The notes: generated by a model from the letters alone, not told the origin. A stretch of DNA of 64,000 nt from Uliginosibacterium sp. (GCA_016718265.1 JADKDZ010000007.1:186001-250000), one strand, 5' to 3'; shown: positions 55,609 through 64,000, counted from the stretch's first letter. A program made the numbers and translations.

Positions 55609-56646
55609 ATGCCAGCGCCACGCTTTCACACGCTCGCCCTGCTGGGCGCACTGACGATCAGTGCCTTGACCACCACACCCGCGCAGGCCGGCAAAACCCT
55701 GGACGCCATCAAGCAGCGCGGCACCATCCAGTGCGGGGTCAGCACAGGCGTAGCGGGCTTCTCGCTGCCGGATAGCCAGGGCAAGTGGTCGGGCTTCGAT
55801 GCGGATTTCTGCCGCGCACTGGCGGCCGCCGTGCTGGGCGACGCCAACAAGGTGAACTTCGTGCCGCTGAACTCGCAGCAGCGTTTCTCGGCCATCCAGT
55901 CGGGCGAGGTGGACCTGCTGGCGCGCAACACCACCTGGACGCTCAACCGTGACGCCTCGCTGGGCCTCTCCTTTACCGGCGTGACCTACTACGACGGCCA
56001 GGGCTTCCTGGTGCCGAAGAAGCTTAAAGTCACCAGTGCCAAGCAGCTCAAGAACGCCGAGATCTGCGTGCAGTCCGGCACCACCAACGAGAAAAACCTG
56101 GCGGATTACTTCCGCGCACAGAACGTGAAGGTCAAGCCGGTGGTCTTCGAAGGCTTCGAGGCCTCGTTCAAAGCTTTCTTCTCGGGCCGCTGCCAAGCGT
56201 ATACCACCGATATCTCAGGCCTCGCCGGCGTCCGCAACAAAGAGACCAAGAACCCCGACGACTATGTGATCCTGCCCGAGGTGATCTCGAAAGAGCCGCT
56301 CGGCCCGGCCGTGCGCCGTGGCGATGACGAATGGTTCGCCATCGTGCGCTGGGTGGCGTTCGCCCTGATCGAGGCGGAGGAATACGGCATCACCCAAGCC
56401 AACGTCGAACGCATCAAGGCCGAAAGCCAAGACCCCAGCATCGGCCGCCTGCTGGGCTCAAGCGAAGACACGGGCAAGCTGCTCGGCCTGAATCGCGACT
56501 GGGCCGCCCGCGCCATCAAGGCCGTGGGTAACTACGGCGAGATCTTCGCCCGCAACGTCGGGCCGGATTCGGTGCTGAAATTGCCGCGCGGGCTCAACAA
56601 TCTGTGGAACAAGGGCGGTATTCTCTTTGCGCCCCCTGTCCGCTGA
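55609..56646 (+). CDS. aapJ: Amino-acid ABC transporter substrate-binding protein (AapJ-like)
   Basis: 345 residues from ATG 55609 with GAGAGGA ahead. Signal peptide ends near TTPAQA. The mature protein is a family 3 solute-binding protein: TLDAIKQRGTIQCGVSTGVAGF, WSGFDADFCRALAAAVLGD, and CVQSGTTNEKNLADYF. This branch serves AapJQMP/BztABCD general L-amino-acid transporters. It delivers substrate in the periplasm to the two permeases encoded next. Length fits the family. Confidence 0.9.
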   Translation: MPAPRFHTLALLGALTISALTTTPAQAGKTLDAIKQRGTIQCGVSTGVAGFSLPDSQGKWSGFDADFCRALAAAVLGDANKVNFVPLNSQQRFSAIQSGEVDLLARNTTWTLNRDASLGLSFTGVTYYDGQGFLVPKKLKVTSAKQLKNAEICVQSGTTNEKNLADYFRAQNVKVKPVVFEGFEASFKAFFSGRCQAYTTDISGLAGVRNKETKNPDDYVILPEVISKEPLGPAVRRGDDEWFAIVRWVAFALIEAEEYGITQANVERIKAESQDPSIGRLLGSSEDTGKLLGLNRDWAARAIKAVGNYGEIFARNVGPDSVLKLPRGLNNLWNKGGILFAPPVR

Positions 56647-56712
56647 TGGGCACTTTGAATCCCTCACCCTGAGGACAACATCTGGGCCGGACCTCCGGCC
56701 CGTTTCATTGGC

Positions 56713-57708
56713 ATGCCCCAGACAGCCGCCCACCGCTTGATCGTGATCGCCCTGCGCCGCTGGCTGCCCCAGATCGGCGTGCTGGCGCTGCTCGTCCTGT
56801 TGCTGGGCTGGCTGGGCCACAACGTGCTGGAGAACATGCGCGAGCGCGGCATCCGCGCCGGTTTCGACTTCCTGTTCGATCCGGCCGGCTTCGAGATTGG
56901 CGAAAGCCTGCTCGACTACGATGCCTCGCAGCCCTTGTGGCGGGCGTTTGCCACCGGCATCCTGAATACCCTGCGCGTGGCACTCCCGGCCATCGCGCTG
57001 GCCACCCTGCTTGGCAGCCTGATAGGTCTGGGTCGCTTGAGCCGCTCGGCGCCGCTGCGCGGTTTGTGTGGGCTCTGTGTCGAAAGCCTGCGCAACATCC
57101 CGCTGCTGCTGCAATTGCTGATGTGCTATTTCGCGCTGACCAGCCTGTTGCCGGATGTCAGCGAAGCGCTGCGCCCCCTGCCTGGCGTGATCCTCAGCAA
57201 GGGCGGCCTGTTCCTGCCCGCCTGGCACTGTGACGCCGGCTGTGGCTGGGACCTGCCGCAGCCCGCCGGATTCGGTGTTGAAGGCGGCTGGTCGCTCAGC
57301 CCGGAGTACCTGGCGGTGTTGATCGCGCTCAGCGCCTACAGCGCGGTATTCATCGCCGAGATCGTACGCGGCGGCATCCAGTCGGTGTCGACGGGCCAGA
57401 TCGATGCGGCACGGGCATTGGGCATGCGCCGCCTGCAGGTGTTGCGCCATGTCATCGCACCGCTCGCCCTGCGGGCCATCGTGCCCGCCCTCACCAACCA
57501 GTTCCTCAACCTGAGCAAGAATTCCTCGCTCGCCGTCGCTGTTGGTTATCCAGAGCTGGTGTCGATCGCCAATACCTCGATCAATCAGAGTGGGCGCGCC
57601 TTCGAGTGCATTGTGGTCGTGATGGCGGTGTACCTCAGTCTGTCATTGCTCACCGCGCTCATCATGAACCGCTACAACGCCCGCGTGGCACTGCGGGGCA
57701 CGCGATGA
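56713..57708 (+). CDS. aapQ: Amino-acid ABC transporter permease (AapQ-like)
   Basis: 331 residues. First helix LALLVLLLGWLGHNVL, an extracytoplasmic segment (RAGFDFLFDPAGFEIGESLL), then the permease core RVALPAIALATLLGSLIGLGRL. It ends with the coupling (EAA-type) loop IVRGGIQSVSTGQIDAARALG. It starts 66 bases after aapJ and its stop overlaps the next gene (ATGA). Forms a heterodimer with the AapM-like protein. Confidence 0.9.
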   Translation: MPQTAAHRLIVIALRRWLPQIGVLALLVLLLGWLGHNVLENMRERGIRAGFDFLFDPAGFEIGESLLDYDASQPLWRAFATGILNTLRVALPAIALATLLGSLIGLGRLSRSAPLRGLCGLCVESLRNIPLLLQLLMCYFALTSLLPDVSEALRPLPGVILSKGGLFLPAWHCDAGCGWDLPQPAGFGVEGGWSLSPEYLAVLIALSAYSAVFIAEIVRGGIQSVSTGQIDAARALGMRRLQVLRHVIAPLALRAIVPALTNQFLNLSKNSSLAVAVGYPELVSIANTSINQSGRAFECIVVVMAVYLSLSLLTALIMNRYNARVALRGTR

Positions 57709-58730
57709 TGCGCTGGCCGGCCATAAGCACCCTTTTCTGGGCAGTGCTCGCAGGCGTCCTGCTGTGGCCGGTCTTCAACTGGGGGGTGCTGCACGCCATA
57801 TGGGGCGCAGATCTTGAGGCATGCCGGGCGGCACGCGGCGTGGGCGCCTGCTGGGGTGTGATTGCCGAGAAACACCGCCTGCTGCTGTTTGGCCGCTACC
57901 CCTTCGCCGAGCAATGGCGGGCGCTGCTGGCCACGCTGTTGATCCTCAGCCTGTTCGGCCTCGCCGCTTGGCGCCGCTATCAGCAGCCCCGCTTCATCGG
58001 CGTGGGGCTTGTCGGCATCCTGCTCGCCGTCGGCTTGATGCACGGCGGCGTGTTCGGCCTGGCCAGCGTGCCGACCAAGCTCTGGGGCGGGCTGCCGCTC
58101 ACCTTGCTGGTCTCGTTGGGCGGCACCTTATTGGCCTTCCCGCTCGCGATCCTGCTGGCCGTCGGGCGGCGCTCCCGCCTGCCGCTGGTGCGCAGCCTGT
58201 GCGCGGCGTACATCGAGCTGATCCGGGGCGTGCCGCTGATCAGCCTGTTGTTCATGGCCGCCTTCCTGTTCCCGCTGATGCTGCCGGCACACTGGCGCCC
58301 GGATATCCTGCCGCGCGTGATTGTCACCATCGCCGCCTTCGCCGCCGCCTACCTGGCCGAGGTGATTCGTGGCGGCCTGCAGGCGGTGCCGCCCGGTCAG
58401 CTCGCCGCCGCCCAGGCCCTTGGCATGCGCACCTGGCAGGCGCTGGCCTTCGTCGTGCTGCCACAAGCGCTGCGCGCCGCCCTGCCCGCGCTCGTTAACA
58501 GCTTCGTCGGCATCTTCAAGGACAGTTCGCTGATTTCCATCGTCAGCCTGCACGAGCTGACCGGCGCCCTGTCCCTCTCGCTCGGGGGCGACGCCGACTG
58601 GCGCAGCTTCTACCTCGAAGGCTATCTCTTCATCGCCTTCATCTACTGGATCTGCTGTTTCTCGCTGTCACGCGCCGCGCGGCGCCTGGAGCAGCGCCTG
58701 GGGTCAAGCCGATCCACCGCGCCTGCCTGA
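57705..58730 (+). CDS. aapM: Amino-acid ABC transporter permease (AapM-like)
   Basis: 341 residues from ATG 57705, overlapping aapQ. Multiple helices, LAVGRRSRLPLVRSLCAAYIELIRG and the EAA-type loop VIRGGLQAVPPGQLAAAQALG. In known operons the ATPase gene aapP follows directly; here only degenerate rhs sequence on the other strand follows, beginning within ten bases of the stop. The transporter therefore needs an ATPase from elsewhere or is incomplete. Confidence 0.9.
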   Translation: MMRWPAISTLFWAVLAGVLLWPVFNWGVLHAIWGADLEACRAARGVGACWGVIAEKHRLLLFGRYPFAEQWRALLATLLILSLFGLAAWRRYQQPRFIGVGLVGILLAVGLMHGGVFGLASVPTKLWGGLPLTLLVSLGGTLLAFPLAILLAVGRRSRLPLVRSLCAAYIELIRGVPLISLLFMAAFLFPLMLPAHWRPDILPRVIVTIAAFAAAYLAEVIRGGLQAVPPGQLAAAQALGMRTWQALAFVVLPQALRAALPALVNSFVGIFKDSSLISIVSLHELTGALSLSLGGDADWRSFYLEGYLFIAFIYWICCFSLSRAARRLEQRLGSSRSTAPA

Positions 58731-58736
58731 GGCGAG

Positions 58737-59400
58737 GCATTCGGCATCTTCGGCGTATTCGCCGACGTATTGGCGGTGGATCGTGCTCAGCGCGTCGGCT
58801 GTCTGGCCAAAGGCGTCGGTGCGCTCGCCGAAGGCATCAAAGCTCGAGGATTTCCTGGATGCTTTGCGCAGGGTCGGTGACGAGGCGAGCGGCGCCTTGG
58901 CCTCCGGCGTGGTAAGACCGCCTGTATTCGTTAGCTCTTTATATCGAGCCATGAACTGCGCCCATTCCTTGTCCGGGGTGTGGAGGTAGCGGGTCTCAGC
59001 GTTGCCGGTCTTGTCGAGTGTAACTTCGGCGCAGGGCCGCGCAGCGTCGATGAGGTGCAGCGTCTCGACCGTCTTGCCGCCCATGGTGACGCGGGGTTTT
59101 GATGCGCTGGCCCTGGGCGTCGCGTTCGTACTCGGTCTTCTGGCTACCAGTGTCGACAAGGATCAGGCCGTTGCCGGCTGTCCCAGCGTAGCTGGTGCTG
59201 TTGCCGTCGGGGCTCTGCTTCTTGAGCAGATTGCCGTTGGCATCCCAGCTGTAGGTAGTGATCAGGCCATCGCTGTCTTCGCTGAGCAGGCGATCGTTGC
59301 TGTCGTACTGGTAGCGGGAGGTGAGGGTGCTGCCGCCTTGCGTGACCTGCTGGCTGAGGCGGTTGCCGACGGCGTCGTAGCGATATGTCTGCCAAGCCGC
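58737..59400 (-). pseudogene. Degenerate rhs fragment, copy 1
   Basis: Minus-strand YD-repeat sequence read in several frames: YRYDAVGNRLSQQ-type start, then YQYDSNDRLLSEDSDGLITT, then SWDANGNLL. Further on come a QGQRIKT region, TRYLHTPDKEW and FDAFGERTDAFG, ending at HRQYVGEYAEDAE. It closely matches 61060-61680. It stops just before the hyperconserved YNLRPRHYDPQLGRF block, and the stop of aapM is adjacent. At least three indels interrupt it. Best read as an orphan rhs core piece left by duplication and deletion. Confidence 0.75.
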
Positions 59401-59635
59401 CCGCAGCGGCGATCTTCACGGAGGCGTCGCTGTCAGGCAGCAGGCATCGGCATCACAGCGATGGATGGCTGAAGACTCTTGCTGCAGGCGGGTGCTGGCG
59501 TGGTTGGCTTGTTAAAGAGCGGGATGGGTTTAGTACAGCAGGCAAAACGTCAATTGAACCAAGGCCTCAAAACGACATTGACATCGCCTGCGGCGACCCG
59601 GATTACGCTGCGATGCAGCGAATCCAGGCTACTCC
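59397..59635. repeat. Direct repeat, copy A (unoccupied IS110 target)
   Basis: Runs parallel to 61975-62206: shared stretches include GCAGCGGCGA, CATCACAGCGATGG, GAGCGGGATGGGTTT and ACATTGACATCGCCTGCGGC. It ends with AATCCAGGCT followed by ACTCCCTTGCTACGG. In copy B the same AATCCAGGCT is followed by the IS110 element. Confidence 0.8.
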
Positions 59636-59639
59636 CTTG

Positions 59640-60210
59640 CTACGGAGTACGCCGTACGCGGTGCTTCAATTGACTTTGCGAACCTCTGCATTTCAAGCGC
59701 TTTGGCCTGTTGCTTGTCGGACCACGGCCCCATCTATCAGTCCCCAAAAAACTCTTCTCTTGAAACCGAGAAATACAATTTCTTTCTGTTTCTTACTTCG
59801 AGTCTTTCGTCACTGTCAAGCCGAAAAATGCCTTAAGGGAAGAGAGTCCTGGGGCTAATACCGAATTCTCTCGTATTGAATGCTTCGATAGAGGCAACAT
59901 CCATCGGATCGCAACTCATCTCTCTGAGATCGGCAAACTCGGATGGATCTCCCGGTGCAATCAGCACCGATCACCTTCAAAACCCAGAAACAAGGCGCGG
60001 ATAAACGACGACGGCAAACGGTCCAGGCCGCATGTCAGCCAGCACATACTGGCGTCCTCAAGCGTAAAGACCACGGCGAACTGTGTGACCGCTACGCTGA
60101 ACTCAGCAAAGCCGAATACATCGAAATCGAGCAGACCGTCCCCCAGAACCTCTTCACCCGCTCTGCCAGCGGACAGTATCCTATCTGGGCGCGTCCACTC
60201 GGAAAGCGAT
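59640..60210. other. Unassigned stretch in the rhs island
   Basis: No gene is supported with confidence. Three overlapping frames on both strands (a plus frame 59943-60248 and a minus frame 59961-60245) are open, but none has a ribosome site or known family. It may hold the rest of a frameshifted immunity gene. Confidence 0.35.
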
Positions 60211-60333
60211 CTATCTGGAACCCTCTGCGACGAATATCTTTTCAATAACCCTTTCTGTGTCGCAAATCTCGGTCACAGCAAGGCAATGATCGATGGCGAT
60301 TCGGATTGGGATATAAAAATTTCTATAAATCAT
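60211..60333 (-). CDS. Possible immunity protein start downstream of Rhs toxin tip
   Basis: ATG 60333 lies one base after the toxin stop and opens a 40-codon frame (MIYRNFYIPIRIAIDH and further CDTERVIEKIFVAEG). The spacing is what toxin-immunity pairs show, and the sequence reads as a folded protein start. It is then interrupted by a stop at 60211-60213. Given the many one-base indels around, the true gene may be longer and frameshifted. Not matched to a family. Confidence 0.3.
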   Translation of the reverse strand: MIYRNFYIPIRIAIDHCLAVTEICDTERVIEKIFVAEGSR

Positions 60334-60334
60334 A

Positions 60335-62010
60335 TCAGGGCCAATAAATAATAGAGCCGTCACCGAGGATAGCGATTATTTCAGTTGGGGAGCGTCCATT
60401 TCTTTCGAGCCTAGCGATCTCGCTGTCAAGCAACTCACGCGTCAGGCCGCCGTAGTCGCCATCGATAATGAAACGATCTGGCTGTCCTTTCTTTAGCGAT
60501 TCTCGAATGTTTTGGTACACGCCATTCTTGCCTTTCACGGTTTTGATGTCATACATGTGTCCATTGTAAGGGGGCGTCAGCTCTGCCCCCACCTTCTCCG
60601 CGCAGGTAAATCCTCGCCCCAGTCTTCTCTGCCAAATGCTCTGCAGCAGCGATTTCTTTAGCGGTCGCAGGCGTTTTCTTCGACCACCGAACCCATCCCA
60701 ATCCCTTTTTTGATTGAATCAAACCGCGGGTGATCAGCTTGGCACCCCAAGGCGCTACGGATGCGATCACCCCCCAGCCCATTGAACTGCTGTAACTTGC
60801 ACCGCCATCCAGTGCATTTGATATCAAGTTGCTGCCAAAGTCGGCCTGAATGTTTGCCAATACACTCTGGATATTGGACGCGGCCCCCAGACCACCCAGC
60901 GTAAACAACCCACTCGGATCCCGCCCGCCAACCGGATCCCCATGCGCATACCCATACTTGTTCAACGACAAAGGCTGAGTCAGCCTCCCCGCAAACTCAT
61001 CCATCGACACAAAGCGCCCAAGCTGCGGGTCGTAGTGGCGGGGGCGCAGGTTGTAGAGCCGGTGCGGTCGGCGTATTCGCCGACGTATTGGTGGTGGATC
61101 GCTCGGCGCGTCGGCGGACTGCCCGAAGGCGTCGCTGCGCTTGCCGAAGGCGTCAAAGCTAAGGATTTCCTGGATGCTTTGCGCGGGGTCGGTGACGAGG
61201 CGGGTGCTGCCTGCTGTCGGCGTGGTAGAGCCGGGTCTGGCTGCCATTTTGCTCGGCGATGAGGTCGCCGAGTCCGTCCGGGGTGTGAGGTAGCGGGTTT
61301 CGCTGCTGCCCGTTTTGTCGAGTACAACTTCGGCATAGGGGCGTGCCTCGTCGATGAGGTGCTGGGTTTCAACCGATTTTGCCGCCCATGGTGACACGGG
61401 TTTGATGCGCTGCCCCTGGGCGTCGCGTTCGTACTCGGTTTTCTGGCTGCCGGTATCGACGGATCAGGCGGTTGTGGCTGTCCCAGCCGTGGGTGGTGCT
61501 GTTGCCGTCGGGGCTCTGCTTGAGAAGATTGCCGTTGGCATCCCAGCTGTAGGTAGTGATCAGGCCATCGCTGTCTTCGCTGAGCAGGCGGTCGTTGCTG
61601 TCGTACTGGTAACGGGTGGTGAGGGTGCTGCCAGCTTGCGTCACCTGCTTGCTGAGGCGGTTGCCGACGGCGTCGTAGCTGTAGCGGGTGAGCCGGATGT
61701 CGCCAGCTTCGTCCACCTGTTCTTCCAGCAGTTTGCCCGCCTTGTCGTACTGGTAGGCGATCTGGCGCTGGCCGCTGGCGAGCTTTTCGGTGACGGCCTG
61801 CTTGCGGCCGTTGGCATCTCAGCGTGTAGTTGAATTGGGCAGAGACTGCCGTCGGCTTTCAGATGCTCGACTTCGGTGAGCTGGTTGGCGTCGTTGTAGC
61901 GGTAGTGGCTTTGTGCGCCGCTGGCGTGGGTGATGCCGGTGCGGTTGCCGATGGCGTCGACGCGATGGGTCTGATGAGCCGCTTGCAGCGGCGACCTTCA
62001 TAGGGGTGTC
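60335..62010 (-). pseudogene. rhs gene 3' part with nuclease-like C-terminal toxin domain, frameshifted
   Basis: Upstream part: YD repeats (THRVDAIGNRTGITHASGAQ, SYDAVGNRLSKQVTQAG, TYSWDANGNLLKQSPDGNST). Then comes the core end LYNLRPRHYDPQLGRFVSMD followed by GYAHGDPVGGRDPSG. After it a variable tip begins: a glycine/alanine-rich linker, SKKTPATAKEIAAAEHLAEK, ARIYLRGE, then MYDIKTVKGKNGVYQNIRES. RFIIDGDYGG and ILGDGSIIYWP close it. The tip resembles CdiA-type C-terminal nucleases by its D-x-K core and the basic helix after it. I count about eight or nine indels, including an extra C in the run 60586-60590 at the tip. Either decayed or affected by sequence error. Confidence 0.7.
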
Positions 62011-62206
62011 GCTGTCAGCCAATAGGGCATCAGCATCACAGCGATGGCAGGCTGAAGCCCCATGCTGCAGGCGGGTTCCGGCGTAGTTGTGTTTTTAAAG
62101 AGCGGGATGGGTTTGGCGCACGGCAACTCAGTCCAAAGCTTCCAAACGACATTGACATCGCCTGCGGCGACCCTCGGATTACGCTGCGGTGCAGCTAATC
62201 CAGGCT
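61975..62206. repeat. Direct repeat, copy B (left flank of IS110)
   Basis: Second copy of the roughly 235-base unit at 59397-59635, also located just beyond the YD-repeat start. It ends at CTAATCCAGGCT where the IS110 element begins. Confidence 0.8.
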
Positions 62207-63430
62207 TGTATGTTCTGTCTGCGCCCTTATGAAGCAGCGGATAGGGGCGCCGAGGTGGAGGGACGATCCAGGCTATCTGCCGTGTCAGCGGACAGACTTC
62301 CGTAGAAATGTCCCCATTTCGTTTGCGTCAGCGTCGATTAGGAATGCAGCGCGTGGCAGCCCTGTCGTGATCGCCACGACGGCCAATAGAAGCAAGCACG
62401 CCAAAGCAAACGCCTCCTCAGCAAGTCCATTTTAGCCGCAGCACTGGCCCAGATCTGTACGCATGAATACGCAAGCCTTATCTATCGGTGTGGATGTCAG
62501 TCTCGCAGAATTGGTCATCGCCCACTTTGGTGACACGACGCCACTCATCAAAATCCCCAACAATGCAGTGCAAATCAAGCGCTGGCTCAAAGCCTTACCG
62601 CCCGCCTGCACGATCGGTATGGAAGCGACGGGCGCCTATCATCGTCTGCTGGCCGACCTGGCTTTTGCTGCGGGCCATACCGTCTTTGTACTCAATCCAC
62701 GTGACGTTGCGCTCTACCTCAAGAGCTTGCGCACTCGTGGAAAGACCGATGTGCTTGATGCACGCGGCATTGCCCGTTACACGCACAACGAGACAGACAA
62801 GTGCCATGCGTACGTGCCACTCACGGCACAGCAACAGACGATCACGACGCTGATTCAGCGCCGTCATCAAGTCGTTAAAAGCCGCACCAGCTTGCGCATG
62901 AGTTTTGCCGACACAACGCTTTGCACCAAAGCGTGCTCCAAACTGATGTGCGCCTTTGACGCCTTGCTTGCCGATATCGACAACCAGCTCAAAGCGCTGA
63001 TCGCAGCCGATGAAGCCTTGAATGCACGTTGCAAGCACTTGCGCTCCATTCAAGGTGTCGGTCCTTTGATCAGCGCCGCATTGGCCATGCGTATGAGTCG
63101 AGTACATTATGCCAACAGCGATGCACTGGTGGCTGCCATCGGGCTCGACCCCAGGCCACGTGAGTCAGGTCAATACACTGGCACACGTCACCTCTCCAAG
63201 CGCGGAAACCCAGAAGAGCGGCGATTGCTCTATCTGGCCGCAGTCAGTGCTTGTCGCAACCCAACCTGGAAAGCCATTCAGACCACACTGCTCGGCAAGG
63301 GACTGCCTTCCACTGCGGTCTATTGCATCATCGCCCGCAAGATCTGCGCATTGCATTTGCTATCTGGAATACAGGGGTGCCGTACGACCCGAACCTCGTC
63401 GGAAAATGCTTGCTCTCCAACATAGAATCT
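62207..63430 (+). mobile_element. IS110-family insertion sequence
   Basis: Ends inferred by comparing the filled site with the empty copy at 59620-59650. Left flank AATCCAGG-CT joins TGTATGTTCTG at 62207. The right end is ATAGAAT-CT (63430), after which ACTCTCTTGCTACGG resumes. The shared core is CT. The element is about 1.22 kb, has no terminal inverted repeats, and contains a 250-base non-coding leader before the transposase, as IS110 elements do. Confidence 0.75.
62260..62314 (+). ncRNA. Predicted bridge-RNA target loop of the IS110 element
   Basis: Outer stem GGGAC (62260-62264) / GTCCC (62310-62314). The 5' internal strand is ATCCAGGCTA (62266-62275), identical to the target AATCCAGG-CT-A. 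The apical hairpin is TCTGCCG / CGG-A-CAGA (62276-62282 with 62289-62296). The 3' internal strand contains GTAG (62302-62305), complementary to CTAC, the core and right side of the target. This is the arrangement known for the target-binding loop in IS621. The donor loop was not resolved. Confidence 0.55.
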
Positions 63431-63475
63431 ACTCTCTTGCTACGGCGTACGCTGTACGCGGTGGCGCGAAGATAA
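62463..63475 (+). CDS. IS110-family transposase, apparent frameshift near 63342
   Basis: A DEDD (RuvC-like) N-terminal domain begins SIGVDVSLAELVIAHFG. It includes TIGMEATGAYHRLLADL and TDVLDARGIARYTHN, which carry the acidic residues. A coiled middle region follows, then the C-terminal Tnp20 domain (SIQGVGPLISAALAMRMSRV, GTRHLSKRGNPEERRLLYLA). As written it ends at 63425 with an off-family tail after ARKIC. Adding one C near 63342 gives ARKICRIAFAIWNTGVPYDP, the expected IS110 ending. That frame would run past the IS end to 63475, so the flank would supply the stop. Confidence 0.85.
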
Positions 63476-63550
63476 ATCGCCGAATCGGCTTGACTTCGGC
63501 ATATAGAATTGCGCACGCATCGCCGCCGCAATACGGATAATCAGAGTCAC

Positions 63551-63760
63551 TCACGATAAACCGTAAGCTATTCCTGTCGCCGCAAGAGCATTGTTTGCTA
63601 CAAATATATTAAGTTCGCTACCTAAAGGTACTATTTCAGTTATTAAGCATCCAAAATAGTTCTCCATTTCTTTGACAGCACTAATACAAATAACGGAGTC
63701 GTACTGCCGGCCTACTCTAATTATATCTCCTTCAATTTTATCGAAACCGCAAGAGGCCAT
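63551..63760 (-). CDS. Small unknown protein in AT-rich end of rhs island
   Basis: 69 residues from ATG 63760 behind GGGGAG (MASCGFDKIEGDIIRVGRQY, ending ALAATGIAYGLS). The DNA is much more AT-rich than the chromosome core. Such small genes after Rhs tips are often immunity proteins, and this one lies downstream of a possible toxin end. No family recognised. Confidence 0.45.
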   Translation of the reverse strand: MASCGFDKIEGDIIRVGRQYDSVICISAVKEMENYFGCLITEIVPLGSELNIFVANNALAATGIAYGLS

Positions 63761-63901
63761 TACTCCCCAGGTAGCATTAGCAAAGGTCGGTAATGACTGA
63801 CAATCTCTTCTGGCAAAGCGCCATCTAAGGATGGATCCAAAATTTTAGCTAGACTTTATAAGAGCTCTAGAATACATGTGCTAATGAAATGATCGATTTA
63901 T

Positions 63902-64000
63902 TTAAAAGTTCAAGATCGAAAACGTCAAGACGCCATTCTTAAATATCCAAGGATCGATAGATCTTGAGAAGTTTGCGACCGACACGGCAGAATCGTTGAT
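63902..64000 (-). CDS. Possible end of another toxin-tip protein (5' part outside window)
   Basis: An open frame enters from the right edge and stops at 63902-63904 after 32 codons (ends WIFKNGVLTFSILNF). AT-rich and on the strand of the rhs pieces, so it could be the end of an Rhs toxin tip. Too short to be sure that it is coding. Confidence 0.3.
   Translation of the reverse strand: MNDSAVSVANFSRSIDPWIFKNGVLTFSILNF

Noticed and set aside
59943..60248. 101-codon plus-strand frame in the rhs island
   Set aside because: Reads somewhat protein-like, but competes with minus-strand frames over the same bases, has no ribosome site and no family; left unassigned.

Overview
The window looks like a chromosomal segment of a GC-rich betaproteobacterium, possibly of the Rhodocyclales. 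This rests on gene content, Coq7-dependent ubiquinone synthesis and overall protein character, not on a marker gene. The metabolism implied is a respiring facultative anaerobe that uses beta-glucan disaccharides: coq7, a pyruvate formate-lyase behind an FNR-like box, and two GH94 phosphorylases.

Layout. 1-2.1 kb: a fibronectin-III lipoprotein cut by the window edge, a rhomboid protease and a small lipoprotein. 2.3-5.8 kb: dnaE. 5.8-11.6 kb: a TolC/HlyD/two-permease exporter operon without an ATPase gene, next to a LysR regulator. 11.7-14.1 kb: lysS, xpt and tRNA-Ser(CGA). 14.7-22.5 kb: ycaO, a DUF4380 protein, then cellobiose phosphorylase and a second GH94 enzyme behind a promoter carrying a LacI-type operator. 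22.6-22.8 kb: a candidate small RNA with a C-rich anti-Shine-Dalgarno loop. 22.9-34.5 kb: osmC, coq7, rppH, proS, a lytic transglycosylase, a repeat-expanded pseudouridine synthase, an orphan histidine kinase, a type IV pilin-like gene and tex. 34.5-40.8 kb: a phospholipid-type operon matching E. coli ynbABCD plus an acyltransferase. 41.3-44.6 kb: a surface-glycan cluster (two GT4 enzymes and a WecA-like transferase). 44.8-55.4 kb: amidotransferase, patZ-like acetyltransferase, ABM protein, tag, yeaD, pflB and nitroreductase. 55.6-58.7 kb: aapJQM-type amino-acid transporter genes without the ATPase. 58.7-64 kb: an Rhs/polymorphic-toxin island with duplicated degenerate rhs pieces, a nuclease-like toxin tip, an IS110-family element and AT-rich small ORFs.

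Several genes carry single-base frameshifts: dnaE, an ABC permease, ycaO, the pseudouridine synthase, the pilin (three), rhs (several) and the IS110 transposase. Several of these fall in runs of five C or G that have gained or lost one base. An essential gene (dnaE) is hit, so base-level sequence error is the simplest explanation for most of them. The rhs pieces also look truly decayed.

The most interesting items are four. (1) The IS110 element has a non-coding leader that folds like the target loop of a bridge RNA, and its 5' guide strand repeats the flanking target; an unoccupied copy of the same site lies 3 kb away. (2) The candidate anti-SD small RNA. (3) The ynb-like lipid operon, whose phosphatase gene carries an in-frame insertion of a dispersed repeat. 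(4) A motif shared by the patZ and pflB upstream regions.
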